Assembly: GCF_963576615.1 (NCBI RefSeq)
Contig: NC_088711.1
Span: 58,756,248 to 58,820,247 of the forward strand
Direction of reading: 5' to 3'
Origin: Watersipora subatra
Taxonomy: Eukaryota; Bryozoa; Gymnolaemata; Cheilostomatida; Watersiporidae
Length of the DNA stretch: 64,000 nt
Part shown: positions 37,713-50,018 of the stretch, piece after piece
How the letters are laid out: each line of letters begins with the position of its first letter
Position numbering within the stretch: the stretch's first letter is position 1
Made by a program: the position numbers and the translations under genes
Notes under the pieces: generated by a model
Told to the model about the DNA's origin: nothing
Databases searched by the model: none
What the model saw: the letters and a program-made list of their open reading frames with translations, nothing else

Positions 37713-40700
37713 TCACCGATACGGATATGGCTGCATTCGAACATTTGGTCTCATCTGAGAGCTTCGGGATGGTCCTCCCATATTTATGGTAGGAACTGGC
37801 GCTACAGCATACAATAAAACCAAATATAGCAATAAAATTTCCACAAAAGTGTTCAGATTGCTAAAAGTAATAAAGATTAGGAACAACCATTGGCTCATGC
37901 CAATGGTTGGCTCAACCCTCCTTCTTCTGTCCCCTCAGTCTACCTTGATTGGTGGTAGCGAGGTAGGCGTGACAGTTAGACCATTCATCTAGCACCAAGT
38001 CTAATAGCTGGACAGAAATAAGTGTTAGAGTTGGTAGATCTGGAATATCTTGCGGCAAAAACTGGCTTTTGACGAAAAATATGATGTGAATATGTTGACT
38101 TCGTGAAATTTTTAGCAGAATTTAAGAACAAGACTAATTCAGATTCTTTTTCATAAATAAATAGAATTTTCTGTTTAAGTTAGAGAACTGAGACTTGTTA
38201 ATATCACACATATCTTAGAGGTCAAATCAGCAGCCATTACTTTTCATTCTAAAATAATACACTGCATGAATATAGTGACTAGATCACTAAACACGATAAG
38301 TCAGTCAATTGTATCTAAGAGCAGCCTTGGACACATTAAATAGCAGACAACTCCTGATCATAATGTTTCGCTGCACAAACACCCGCTATGTGTTATTATG
38401 TGCCGCTGTGTGACTTAGCTGAGCTGATGATCTTCCAATATCACCATCTCGATAAGAAATGATTTTAAATATTTGAACTCGACTGGTATTTTCATTGAAA
38501 AAATTATTATTGTAAAAATGCTGGCATAGGAGTTGTCTACACTACTAAAATATTGATTTAGTTCTAAGTACAGTCACTGTTGGCTGTATGAATGTCAGAC
38601 CATGATACTGCCAAGGGGTAACTGCAAGTGGGCCAGAGTTCCATATACATATAGCCTGAATCTTTGTAATTGGATCTATTACTCAGGCCAAAACACTAAA
38701 ACACTTGCTATGATGAGAATCTCCTTCAAGCAGTTTGGTGTAACAAATACATCTGAATGATTTATATTTGACAGGATCCCATCATGTACATCAGTACAAT
38801 TTAATAGACTTTTAATATAGCAATAATGCATGGTAACTCAGGGTCAGTTTGTCGTCAAATTTGAAAAGAAAATCTGCAAATGACAGTCATACCATAAATT
38901 TCACTATTTTCTTAAAATAAAAACCTGCAGATTTCCAATTACTTTAATTGAACATGTGAAAAGAAAGAAGAGGTCTGTCGACACAAATAAGGCAAGGGAA
39001 AGGAGTATAGTACCTCGCTGCATGAGATTGTGGTGCGGCGGTAATTCATTACGCATAGTCTGGTGTTGCGCTACTACCGGCATGGAGGGCCTCGGGTCAA
39101 CCAGACCCTTGCCATGAGCTGTTGCTGCCACTAAGGCTTTTGTATCCTGCTTGGAGTATGACTCTGGAATCCTTCTCTGGCCTGACAAAGAGAAGACATA
39201 GACAAGAGATCATTGGGTATTAACGATGTTACAGACTGTAGACATAATATATACTGTTGTCCAAACTTGATAACTACCTACACTATAACACAGAATCAAA
39301 CAGAAGCTGTTTTACGACTTTAAAATTACAACTCTGAACAAATTACAACTTAAAAAAAACTCATGATTTCAAAACTTTACTAATAGGTGCCTTGACATAC
39401 AAATGTACGCTGCAAAATTCCATCAAATATGTCAATCTAGAGACCAAAAGATATCTCCAGCATGTGATGTTCAATTTTTCTCGAACCCAGCAGTGTAGCA
39501 AATGAAAGGGATGAGTTTGAAAGCAAATATAACATGACACAAAAAATCTGAAATCACTTCTTTATTCTTTCATTTTCTACACCTCTTAATAATTGATTAT
39601 TGTAGTGCTATTGATTATTGTAGTGCTATTGATTATTGTAGTGCTATTGATTATTGTAGTGCTATTGATTATTGTAGTGCTATTGATTATTGTAGTGTTA
39701 TTGATTATTGTAGTGCTATTGATTATTGTAGTGCTATTGATTATTGTAGTGCTATTGATTATTGTAGTGCTATTGATTATTGTAGTGCTATTGATTATTG
39801 TAGTGTTATTGATTATTGTAGTGCTATTGATTATTGTAGTGCTATTGATTATTGCTATTGATTATTGTAGTGCTATTGATTACATAATTACCCGTAGTAT
39901 TTACTAAGGAACTGTTTTAGGTTTTTGGACTGTGGAACGAATAAATGAATTATAGTGTACTCTGATGAAAGAACTTGACTCAACATGCGATGGACTTAAC
40001 TTTTGAAGCAGGTTCCAGAACTAAATCCTGTATGCAGAGGTTTGACTGCGCTGTGTCAACAATTACTAATAGTAATTTATAAGATTTCTAGAAGTTATCT
40101 GCTCCTCACTCACTCAACCATTTATTATTATATCTCAGAGTTCTGTGAATGCTCTAGTAATACTGCTCTATAAGGCTACGAGGGACCTGTAGCTCTGATT
40201 GGTTATTGATGGCAAATTGTGGGACTTTATTATTTCCCTCACGTTTGATATTGAAAGATACAACATATCCTAAATATCTGAGTTTATTTTTTGTTAACCC
40301 CACCAATAAATATGAAAAAAATGTATTCTATGTTAGTCTTTAACACGGGATAGAAACTAATATTGAAAAAGAGTAAGATATGGTTAAACAATCAACTGAT
40401 GACATTTTAAATGGAACAACATTATAGTCCAGGATGTTTCTAGTCGACCATCTTTAATGCTTTAAATAACCAGCAAGCTGTTGAGAGTGTGAGACGTCAA
40501 TAATGAGCTGCCGACTTCAACCTAAATATGCTTGCAGTTTATATACAATTAAACAACATTTACTATAATAAGGGCCGTGTCTATCTGAAGCCACACTTGA
40601 AGAGTTAGGAAAAAATATTGCCTAGCACAGAAATCGAACCCATATAGTCAGGCTCAGAGTTAATCGCACTACTGCTACACCCCTCAATCACCCTGCTACA

Positions 40701-43700
40701 TCATGGAGTAATTATGCGTGTAGTTATTACACACGCCAATCTCTTACGACATTCAGGACTACCAGGGTACTAGTCGATATATATAAATCTCAAAGCCTGT
40801 CATTCGGTCTGTCCAGTTATAGCTATCAAATTCTCGGAATGAAAGATCAGCTTTGTGCTAGATTCGATCTTGGAACCTCCCATTCAACAGGCGATAATCT
40901 AACCAATTAAGCTACGCGAGATGAAATTAATTCATTAGGCGATAGGAGTCGTTATCTCGGGTAAACACCGCATAGTGTTCAGCGTTAACCCTTTCACAGG
41001 CGAGTTTTTTGGGCTATTTAAGACCCCTGGGCAAGTTAATTTTTCAAAAATCAATTTAAAAAAACCATTGATACTCTTATTTATGATATTGTAAACGTGT
41101 ATGTTTTTATGATACAGGTAAATACAAATAAACCTGTTTCAAGTTAATTCTTCATACAACTGTTTCTCTAGCTATGGTACTTTTAGAAGCATTTGCCTTT
41201 GCAGAGGCCTACACCGCAGTCTTGACACCATGCGCTTATTATTGTTGCTCTATAGCTTTGCCTTTGCCTATAGCCTTTGGAGGACGCCACGGCAGTAAAA
41301 GAAAGTTGTTGCACTCTGGGAAAACATTCAGAAAGCAGAAACAAAAGCAGAAACAAGCTACAAACAAAATTCCCAATTTTATTTAAAGACGTTTCTATTT
41401 GTTTTTTGGATTTTTGTTCGCTTAGTATTGCAAAAATGATCATTTTTTCTCTCAAAATGGCTTATCTTTTGTTTGCTAACAGAGACCAATCTATTGTAGT
41501 TTACTATTGGTAAAAAAAACTGAACAAAAAAAGGCACTAAGCCAACCGGAAATCAATTTATAAAAGAACGTTCTAGTGGCGACATAATCGTCGCTCTGCC
41601 CATTATCGTCAGTATCGCAAAACGACAATAATGTCGTTATGCCTGCAAAAGGGTTAAGTAATGTCACTAAAGCTTGCTCTCACGGCTCTTATTACTAAGT
41701 TTAGCAATACGGATATGAGCTTACTCAAATTAGCCATTGGCAATGTGCCAGGCTAATGGCAAGTTGCAAGCAACTACATAATCTGCCACTGTTTATAAGC
41801 TGTTTTAATACCCGTGCAACGCCGGACATTCAGCTAGTTGTAGATAAAATCTTAACAGGCAGGATATCTATACAGTACCTACCTTCTTCACTGCGATGGT
41901 CATCCCTTTTACTCTGTATGTGTGTGCAGAGGGAGGACGTACTCTTGTTTAGAGCGTTTATCTGCTTTGTTGTAGCGTCTGTTGTCAGAATAGATGTTTT
42001 GTCTGACACAGATTTTATTTTTTGTTCCACATCAATTTCCTGTTTGGTTCTGAGATAATCCGGTACAACTTCGTGGTTAAAAGCACTCATTCGGTTTTCC
42101 GTCAGTTTCTAGAAAATGAAGTCATCACAGATTTATCATGAAGAAATACGCAAACAAAATAACAGAGAATCAACAAAAGAACTAACTCTACTAGTACTTG
42201 AATAGCAGCATGCTAGCATAAATTAGAAGTTGCGACGCCTTGTTGTTAGTAACAAATGGGCTCAGCATGCGCAATAAAAACAATCAGAATAAAGCTGTTG
42301 CGTATCTGTATCAGGGCTACTATTGGAGAATAGGTCTGTATCAGGGCTACTATTGGAGAGCAGGTCTGTATCATGACTACTATTGTAGAGTAGATTATAC
42401 AGCAAGCTGGTAGTAAATGATTCCAAACCTGAAAGCTTTACTGATAAGTAAAGCCTTACTGATGAGTAGAGCTTAGCGATTTCCAGAAATCAAAAGACGA
42501 TTTGATATTGCAAATTTGCAATATCAAATCGACATATATCGCAAACCATCTATTTATAGACGATTCCCGATATATCGTGATATTATCAATATATAAAAAA
42601 CTTAAATTTGTATTAATATTTTTTTGTATATTTAACTTAAATAGAAACTCTTTGGTGTTCATAATAATCAGAAATATTTCATGAATGCCTGTGTGGGTGG
42701 AAGGCCATGCAATGAGCTTATTATAAGACTAGAAGGCCGGTGCATTTTAGTTTCGGCATCGCTCACTCTGAAAATTATCAGGTGTGTGATAAATCGCCAT
42801 TACACGATTATACTGTACTATTTATACTATCTGCGATCGCTCTTTAAATGGTGGCGATTTTCAAATCTACCTTCAAAGTCGCCACCTACCAAGTAAATCG
42901 GCATATCACAAAGTTCTGCTAATAAAGCTTCAAGTCTGTGAGCTGATTTGATGAATTTAAGATTTGGTTGTTACAGAGACAATAATATTCTAATATTCAG
43001 AGACATCATATTGAGTAAACATCTCTAATAGTTGATGAACAATATTTTAGGTTATCGCAAAAAGCTGAGCAACAAGTAAACAAATTTTGCTAAGATAGCG
43101 AGCCTACTTTTACCAACGCTGCTGTCTGAATAGCTTTACTTGCTTCTATAGATGATGAACCAATCAGATATAACATGGGCAGTGATAAGTAAGTGTGCCC
43201 TACAAAAGGCATCAGCAAACAATCTGACATAGTAACCAAAAGCCTATCGATTATAGTACATATAGCTTGAGAGACATCAAACTTTTTAAAAACTGTTACC
43301 TCTAAGGCAACATCTCTGTCAGGATTTAGCTGTATAGGAACAAATACATAGTTCTTGAGCGGAGCGAGGCGGTCTGAGGCTAGCATTTTGTGGAACGAGT
43401 TGATTTGACTAGAGAGGAGTGCAAAACTGTCAAGTACACTGGGCCAGCTCAATGTTTCATGCTCATGGTCGAGTTTGTAGAGGAACTGATTGATGGACGC
43501 TTTGATTTCATTCACTTGCTGAATCATACTGTCAAGAGATTGCTCCAACTTAATCTCTTCAGCTTTCTGTAAAGAAGTCATCAGCACACAATTTTAACCG
43601 GTAACTCCCACAACAAACTAATGATCAATTAACAAGAAAAATGATGGTTTTAAGCTAACAACATGATAATCTCTTTAACAGGAAGTAGTTAGGATAGAAA

Positions 43701-45510
43701 CATATGTGACAATATACCATAAAACTTCTATTTGAACGCCGTGGTGCTCTATTTTTCAACCCTTCCCCTAAATAGTGGTGGTCAAATAGAGGTGGCATTC
43801 AAATAAAGGTGGCATTCAATTTGAGGTTTTACGGTATATTACGGAGATGGGCACTCGAGTAAACATGCTTGCTCGAGTAAGCCTTAAGGCTCAATCACAA
43901 CTGAATAGAATTGATTCTCTAGTATCATCCACTTACTGGCGAATTGGATCAGTTCATCCAACCAGTAAGAATTGAATTGGCTCTCCGCTGTCAGAATAAA
44001 TGAACTGATTCTATTCTTTATTTTGAATAGGCAAAACGACTCGAGTCAAAATGCACCAATGCTTCCCTTTATTATTACTACCTCTATGATTATCACTGCG
44101 TTGAAGGAAAAACCATAACAGGCAGCAAGATCTGGAGTAAACCAATATTTTATTTGATGCGCGCTCAAGCAAAGTTGTCAGTGTAGTCCAATGTTGCCAG
44201 TGGCACACATTTTCACCCTAACTCGATATTGCTGCATACATTTTATTTGTTGATAATATATACTAATATAGTATAGCTATGTAGTTTGCCTTCGCACTAG
44301 TCATCCAAAAAGATCTGCATATTTTTATGCTTAGATATATTGTCATGATTGTATTTATTGTTTTTTCTTTATGAATACTTGCCCTAGCACTTTCTCTACA
44401 GAAAGATTTTATAATGACTTAATATGTTTTCAATGTTTTTGTATATGTACTAATGCCCTTAATGACTCACATTAGTGCCTATACAAAAAACATTGATCAT
44501 GAATTACAGAATTAACAGATCTACCTAAAACTGCCACAATAAATTTAGGATGTTGGGTTATCATTTTGCCAAAAAAACAAACCAGTTAGTTTTTCCTTTA
44601 CTCATATATCCCAGTACAAAATCAGTTTTCAATTTCTTTTACCTCCGGTTTAAGAAAGATGAAAAGAAAAATTGTAAACAGCGACCTAAACGTATGTCCG
44701 CTAGTAAAATTCTTCAACACGGGACTTGAGATATTTCTGACAATTATATTTTCATATAAGAGTGTGTCTGCGTTTCAACGGTCAACCCGCAAAAAAGATA
44801 GCGTTTTTATTTTGCCGGTTTCACTAAATTACAACAATATATAAAATTCCTTTTGTTTCTCAAATGCATTGATTCTTGAACAAACTTTGTTTTCTGATTC
44901 TAAAAAACTTCAAATTAAAGTTCTAGGGAAAAAACTAGTTTTTGCAACCAAAATACCAAGTGTATGCCAGCCAAAAATATTTGGCATGACTTAATTTCAT
45001 CCGAACAAGCAACAAAACCTGTAGTGACAAAATCTGTAGTGAAGGAGTTGATATTTGCTATACAAACAGTCAGGAGACTGAGCTAATGCATGTAGCTTAG
45101 TGATTGTGGTTTATTGTTATTCTGATATATTGTCATAAGCCAATCTTTAGTAAAAATTGATCTAGGGAATTGATTTTTTATCTATTTGGGAGAATTTACT
45201 CAATTCATTGAAGTTAGGATAGCTAAACAACTGAGAATTGAATTGTGGTGCTTTGGGGAGAATTGTGAATTGAATCATTTTTTACACGACCTATGATGCT
45301 ATGATACAAAAGAATTGGGAATATGTTAATTAGAATTGAATTGAACCGAGTCATTTTTTAAATCCTTGAAAACATCTCTAAAATATTGTAGCATTTACCA
45401 ACATCAATTTATCAACATTGTTATAAATAATCACTTTTTTTTACAACTATCACATCAAAATTCAATGAAGTCTGATTAAACAGCGGCTTACTTACATTTT
45501 GCATGCTCAT
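37713..45510 (-). CDS. MED8: Mediator complex subunit 8 (five coding exons)
   Basis: MED8 is a head-module subunit of Mediator, which bridges activators and RNA polymerase II in the nucleus. Exons: 45510-45496, 43566-43300, 42108-41883, 39181-39014, 37801-37713; phases 0, 0, 1, 1; 765 nt, 254 aa (human 268). Recognisable blocks: an N-terminal KAEEIKLEQSLDSMIQQV helix, LSWPSVLDSFALLSSQIN (nearly identical to human), PDRDVALE, FNHEVVPDYLRTK, TKQINALNK, DTKALVAATAHGKGL, and the C-terminus MQPYPYR (human MHPYQR). The start is the first ATG of MSMQN, whose second exon aligns with the human N-terminus. A 5' UTR intron is likely (acceptor TTGGTTTTAG near 45570; candidate donor near 46328). A minus-strand frame continuing past 43300 to 43090 is intron read-through. 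Confidence 0.95.
39586..39882 (+). repeat. 18-bp satellite in MED8 intron 3, about 16 units
   Basis: The unit TATTGATTATTGTAGTGC repeats almost perfectly, with two units having GTGT for GTGC and one shortened unit near 39856. The period is a multiple of three, so a plus-strand frame of repeating IIVVLL stays open; it is not a gene. Confidence 0.9.
40571..40705 (-). mobile_element. SINE copy in MED8 intron 3, minus strand
   Basis: Read on the minus strand: tRNA-like head with B box GGTTCGATTTC, then ATATTTTTTCCTAACTC, then AAGTGTGGCTTCAGATAGAC and ACGGCCC with CTTATTATAGTA after it. The order is the same as in the copies at 37216 and 58293. Confidence 0.65.
40845..40920 (-). mobile_element. 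tRNA-like SINE head in MED8 intron 3
   Basis: On the minus strand GTAGCTTAATTGGTTAGA fits an A box and D-arm and GATCGAATC fits a B box. The segment on its 3' side (about 40780-40840) carries AATCTCAAAGCCTGTCATTC, a word common in invertebrate repeats. It is on the same strand as, and close to, the 40571 SINE but has a different head. Confidence 0.5.
41697..41845 (-). mobile_element. Inverted copy of the 5-kb SINE-like repeat
   Basis: The reverse complement contains GTCCGGCGTTGCACGGGTAT, CAGCTTATAAACA, CATTAGCCTGGCACATTGCC and AATTTGAGTAAGC in the same order as 5046-5190. The tRNA-like part is not evident here. It lies at the intron border of MED8 exon 3, whose donor is at 41882. Confidence 0.6.
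42305..42394 (+). repeat. 30-bp tandem repeat x3
   Basis: TCTGTATCAGGGCTACTATT followed by GGAGARYAGG repeats three times in MED8 intron 2; the third unit is more diverged. Confidence 0.75.
42498..42531. repeat. Perfect 34-bp palindrome
   Basis: CGATTTGATATTGCAAA is followed directly by its exact reverse complement, with no loop. It lies in MED8 intron 2, with diverged ATATCGTGATATT-like words just downstream. Confidence 0.8.
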
Positions 45511-45599
45511 GGTGATATGATGAAGTCCTGTGCCGCCTGATACTTTTCAAAGCTGGTAAGCAGATAAAACCTAAAACCAACCAAACAATATTGGTTATC

Positions 45600-48390
45600 A
45601 CAATACTACTAATGCAAACTGCTTTGAATAGCAGTCAACATTATAGTTAATAGGTCTAATAATCTGTAACTAGCATGTCTTAAGCCCAATTGCAACTTGC
45701 AACACGTTTCCTTTAGCAAGTCTGATGTAATATCAATCAAATATTAATTTGATGTAAAATAACGTAGCAAATAATGTGATAATCGCCTATTTTCTCTCAA
45801 ACAAGCTTTATTGATTTATTAATTCCTTTTAATGACGTTCATGTTGAAGTTGCTGAAACGGAGTATCTAAATCGAATTTCAAACAACATTCATAGCATTA
45901 ATTTACAATGATGAAACTAAAAATCCAACGTTTTAAAAAGAAACTAGGAGAATTAACAATTTTATGATAAGAAATTTTTTATGTCTGCTCATATTTCTTT
46001 TTCAACTAAATTGACCGTCCAATTATTTGCGCGATCTTTCCACGGACAATGCTACAACGCGTGGCAACTAGTGTGGTTATTTCTCAATGCACTATAATAG
46101 CTTAAACGATGTAATAAAAAGTATACATAACATAGGCCTATGTATTTAATAAAATATTACAACGCTTACACATGCAGCAATCAGATGTTATGAACTTTAG
46201 AAAAATATATTTCTAACCTATTGACTCTACTTTAAAGACTAACGCAGAGTATGGCGACTAAACGGTAGATTATTGATAATAAAACGAATATTTGACCAAA
46301 TCCTCAGCATAACTTTGTCTTACCTACCAACGAATCGAGGAACTTTTCCAACGAGAGTAGAGAATTACAACAACCAATACGATTACAACGACGATTACAA
46401 AGACTAGGTGTCTTTAATTTTGCGGTAGCACGGGCTAATGTCGGGAGGTTTCACATTAATACTGTATTCTGAAAAAGGGTGAAAATCTAGAAAACTCGCA
46501 AGCATCAGAACGATTAGAAACTTGTAAACCTAAAAGCAAAGTAACGATGCTTTTATCGTATAAATAACTTCAGTCTATTAACTAAAAAAGCTGCAAATCT
46601 GATTCGCTAAGAAGGAAATATTAATTGTGACAATGCAACTCCTACTTAAAATGGGAGATGGCACGTTCATCTGATGTATTTTTCAATAAATAATTATATA
46701 ATTTATCTGTATAAACTTGAGAAGCACAATTTGTCGTTTTAAAAGTTTCTTGATCAGCTCACACACTTTTTAAGAGCGTTCTAATGTGCTAGTATGTATA
46801 TTTATTTTTTCACAGGTTTTATTGCAAGAAAGGATATTTGATTGGCTTACAGTTTGATAAATTGTTGCTGGCTTATCAGAGTGAGTTTTGAAGAGAATTA
46901 TTGCACACAAAAAGGACTCTGTGATTTTGGTTGAACATGTCTGAATCTAGTGGAAAGAGAACCTCAACAACCAGAGACATGCTCAATCCCGGAGATCAAA
47001 TTCAGGTTGGAAGTGACCTTTCTTTGGGATATGAATCCCAAATTGCGGTTTGCAGGTCAAGCGTTCTAAACCACTAGCCATAGCTGCTCTCAGTAAATTA
47101 TTATACATTGCAGTCATCTGACTACACTAATATACTGTTATAAAAAATTCTATTTGTATGTATAGACCTACTCATCCATATATTAACCTATACGTACATA
47201 TTACCTATACAGTATATGTTTTGTGTATAGAATTACTGTGTACCTACAGACTCAGCTGTGTCAGCCTATGTATGTTTTGCATAAAGTTATTCATTTTTCT
47301 CACTTTTTAGAGGGATTTTTTGTGTCGTTTAAAGTGTGTACAACTACTATATAGTACTTAAGCCCCACCAACCCTCTATTTAAGTTGATGTCGAGCTCTA
47401 GATAAGACACCGGCAGTGCAAGCTAAAAAGCAATCGGCCTACTCCCTTTTCTTACCTACATACAAAGAGCACCAGGATTTCAGACACAAACACTCAGCCT
47501 GGGTTTCATTGCAGATTGTATCGCACCAGCAATAACTCTGTTCAATTGAGAGCCACTAAGTCGTTTGCATCAGCAGGCTAACCAGTTGCACTAGCAAACA
47601 GCTATAATATTTATCTGCTGCATTGACCTAGAAATACCCGTTGTTCTCACTGTCTGTAGACATGGTTATTTACTCCTAGCAAGCCGTGGAGATATCTGTG
47701 ATCAATTTAGCCAGTCATTTTAGAATTGCACATTCTTTCTCTGAAAGCCAAGAGAACTTTAAAATTAGAAGTAATATCAGTCCACTTCGCTTGCAACAAA
47801 AATATGTAACAGCTAAAATTTAGACCTTGACTCTAAATAAAAGTTGTCAATATTGTGATTACTAGAAAACAACTCACACCTGAGTTTCAACGTCTTCAAG
47901 GCACATTACTCACATGATTTGTACATAACGAAACATGTGCGGAAGACAGTCATACTAGAAAAGCCTTATTTTTTGTGGCAGCATGAGCTCTGATCACTGA
48001 CAGCACGAATATGCAATGCCTTCACTAATGTTGAAAATCAGTCAGAAAAAACTAGTGAGAGTATTGCATTAGTCAATGAAATTGTCAAATCATGAGTCAA
48101 ATTTTGTTACAAGAGTAGGCAACTCCAAGAAGAACATTCCAACTGATAGTTCAGGTCTGCAGCAGAATATTTTGCATTTTCTAAATAAATGAAATAGAGA
48201 GCAATTTGAAAAAATATTCTAGAGATAGAGTTAGGTGTACTTGTTTATAAAATAATTTCTAGCGATAGGCTGCTCATAAAGTGTTTTGAGCATAAGCAAT
48301 GTCTAATGATTTGGCATGCGTTGGTGTTGTCTAACTTAAGTGTATTGGAATAGATGCAGAATCAAGAAATTTATGCATCAGTTAATTTTA
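45600..48390. other. Gene-free region upstream of MED8
   Basis: No coding exon is seen. The MED8 promoter probably lies at about 46300-46450 if the minus-strand donor-like GTAGGTAAG at 46327 ends a 5' UTR exon. Beyond that the sequence is AT-rich with one SINE relic. Confidence 0.4.
46935..47085 (-). mobile_element. Decayed SINE, minus strand
   Basis: On the minus strand ATGGCTAGTGGTTTAGAACG matches the head of the 21481 SINE (TGGCCTAGTGGTTTAGAGCG). It is followed by GGGATTCATATCCC in B-box position and a unique-looking body. Ends are uncertain. Confidence 0.45.
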
Positions 48391-48392
48391 AA

Positions 48393-48444
48393 ACATGTAA
48401 AACCAGACAATCCACATTTAGATGGATTGTCTAGTTTTACATGT
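48393..48444. repeat. 22-bp-arm hairpin
   Basis: The arms begin ACATGTAAAACCAGACAATC and end GATTGTCTAGTTTTACATGT; they pair over 22 bp with one mismatch around an eight-base loop. It looks like a tiny foldback or a precursor-like hairpin; no evidence of expression can be seen from sequence. Confidence 0.6.
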
Positions 48445-48759
48445 ATCAGATTTTTTTCATATATTGAAAAATCCATTACATAACAGCGTAAGTAGTTGTC
48501 AAGAAATAATTTCTTTCACTATGACCCATATGTCTGTTTTAAATACTTAGAGAATTGTAGCATAAATGTTGGAGTTGTCTACCTGATGATAGATCAGCAG
48601 TTTTGTCACATAAAACACCTTTTCTTTCCACTTTCTTCCATGCACGCAAGGCAACTAAGATTGTTTATAGTTGTGGCTTGTGTATGATAGCATAACTCTA
48701 CTCAGCTCAGTTACTAGCAGTCTAGTATTCAATTCAATCTGAGTTAATTACAATCAGCC

Positions 48760-49380
48760 TCCATTTCACCGTCTTTCATATTTAATTTGGACGGAGGCTT
48801 TCCTGTTCTGCCTTTGGAGTCTCACGCTAAATATAAGCTTTGCGCGGACTATGTTATGATCTGCCGCATAATCAGCACCTCTATTGACTCTGGTGTCAAG
48901 GACATCATTCAGATCTGATCGTTTGGTAAAGATGTAGTCTAAGAGGTGCCAAAGGTTCAACCATGGATGCATCCAGGTAATGCGGTGATGTTCCTTATGC
49001 CTAAAAACAGTGTTTGTGATTACCAGCTTGTATTCTGAGTAAAAACTCAACAGAAGTTGACCCTTTGAGTTGCATTCGCCTGTACCTTGTGCTCTCAAAG
49101 ACACCAGACTAATCTTCTAACCCTACCTCCACTCTAGCATTCATGTCTCCAGCAGTAATCAACATGTAATCTTTTTAGTAATGGAAACACTTTTAATAGT
49201 ATCTCTTAAGTCACTATACAATTCCTTTTTGTTCTCATCAGGTTTTGTCATAGGAGGAACATATGCACTTACAATGGTAACACACCATTTTTCTCAGAGT
49301 GGCAGTTCTATTGTTATCATCCAATCAGATATGGGCGCTGTATCTTCTGCTAGGCATTCGGTGATGAAGTTTTAGATAAC
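48760..49380 (-). pseudogene. Non-LTR retrotransposon endonuclease fragment
   Basis: The minus-strand frame 49104-48766 reads LVITNTVFRHKEHHRITWMHPWLNLWHLLDYI (shown in parts: LVITNTVF, ITWMHP, LWHLLDYIFT) and then RGADYAADHNIVRAKL. These are the TNT.F, TWMHP, LIDY and DH.L landmarks of the AP-endonuclease (EEP) domain of CR1/jockey-type elements, also found in CFDP2-like proteins. Frames further upstream (to about 49380) give VSAYVPPMTKPDE and ITAGDMNARV but need frameshifts and contain stops. The fragment is therefore dead. It directly abuts a polypyrimidine tract. Confidence 0.75.
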
Positions 49381-49479
49381 AAACTGGATTTGCCAAGCTC
49401 CTATGCTGCAAGTACTGCCCAACCTATAGATTTTTTTGAGTGTCATTTGTTTGTTAATGTCTTGGCACCTCTCTTTTCT

Positions 49480-49931
49480 CTTTATCTTTCTCTCCCTATC
49501 TTCCTCCTTCGACCTCCTTTCCCTTCTCTCCCCCTTTCCCTCCTCTCCTCCATTCTTCTCCCTCCTTCTCCTCCTCTCTCCCTCTCTCCCTTCTTTCTTT
49601 CTACCCCTCTTCCCCGCCTCTCCCCCTCTTCCCTCTCTCCCTTTCTCTCCCTTTCTCCCCCTTTCTCTCTCATTCTCTCTCATTCTCTCTCTCTTTCTCT
49701 CTCTTTCTCTCTCTTTCTCTCTCTTTCTCTCTCTTTCTCTCTCTTTCTCTCTCTTTCTCTCTCTTTCTCTCTCTTTCTCTCTCTTTCCCTCTCTTTCTCT
49801 CTCTTTCTCTCTCACCCTCTTTCTCTCCCTCTCAACCTCTCTCTTTCTATCTCTCTCTCACCCTCTCTTTCTCTCCCTCTCTCCCTCTCACCGTCTCTCT
49901 TTCTCTCTCTCTCACCCTTCCTCTCTCTCTC
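49480..49931 (+). repeat. Polypyrimidine CT-rich microsatellite
   Basis: Almost pure C/T on the plus strand. It is irregular at the left and a clean CTCTCTTT-type 8-bp repeat at about 49680-49810, then irregular again. The overlapping 176-181 aa plus ORFs (Leu/Ser-rich) and 147 aa minus ORF (Glu/Arg-rich) are repeat by-products. Confidence 0.9.
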
Positions 49932-50018
49932 ATGACAGCCAAATACTTAGGTGTTTCCTTCAATGAGAAATTGCTTTATGATGCAGATATGAGTAAATGC
50001 AGTTATATAGCAGTGTAA
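49932..50018 (+). pseudogene. Reverse-transcriptase-like remnant
   Basis: The 28-residue reading MTAKYLGVSFNEKLLYDADM... matches the KYLGV...(K/L) segment near the end of non-LTR reverse transcriptase domains. Nothing else of the RT is visible around it. It follows immediately after the CT tract. Confidence 0.35.

Noticed and set aside
39593-39907. 104-codon hydrophobic ORF repeating IIVVLL
   Set aside because: It is the 18-bp satellite in a MED8 intron, not a membrane protein.
43851-45370. GAATTGA-rich stretches with ACTCGAGT words in MED8 intron 1 as one transposon
   Set aside because: The two stretches resemble each other in composition, but no convincing TIRs or duplications could be lined up.
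49372-49966. Leu/Ser-rich plus ORFs and a Glu/Arg-rich minus ORF
   Set aside because: They are translations of the CT-rich microsatellite.
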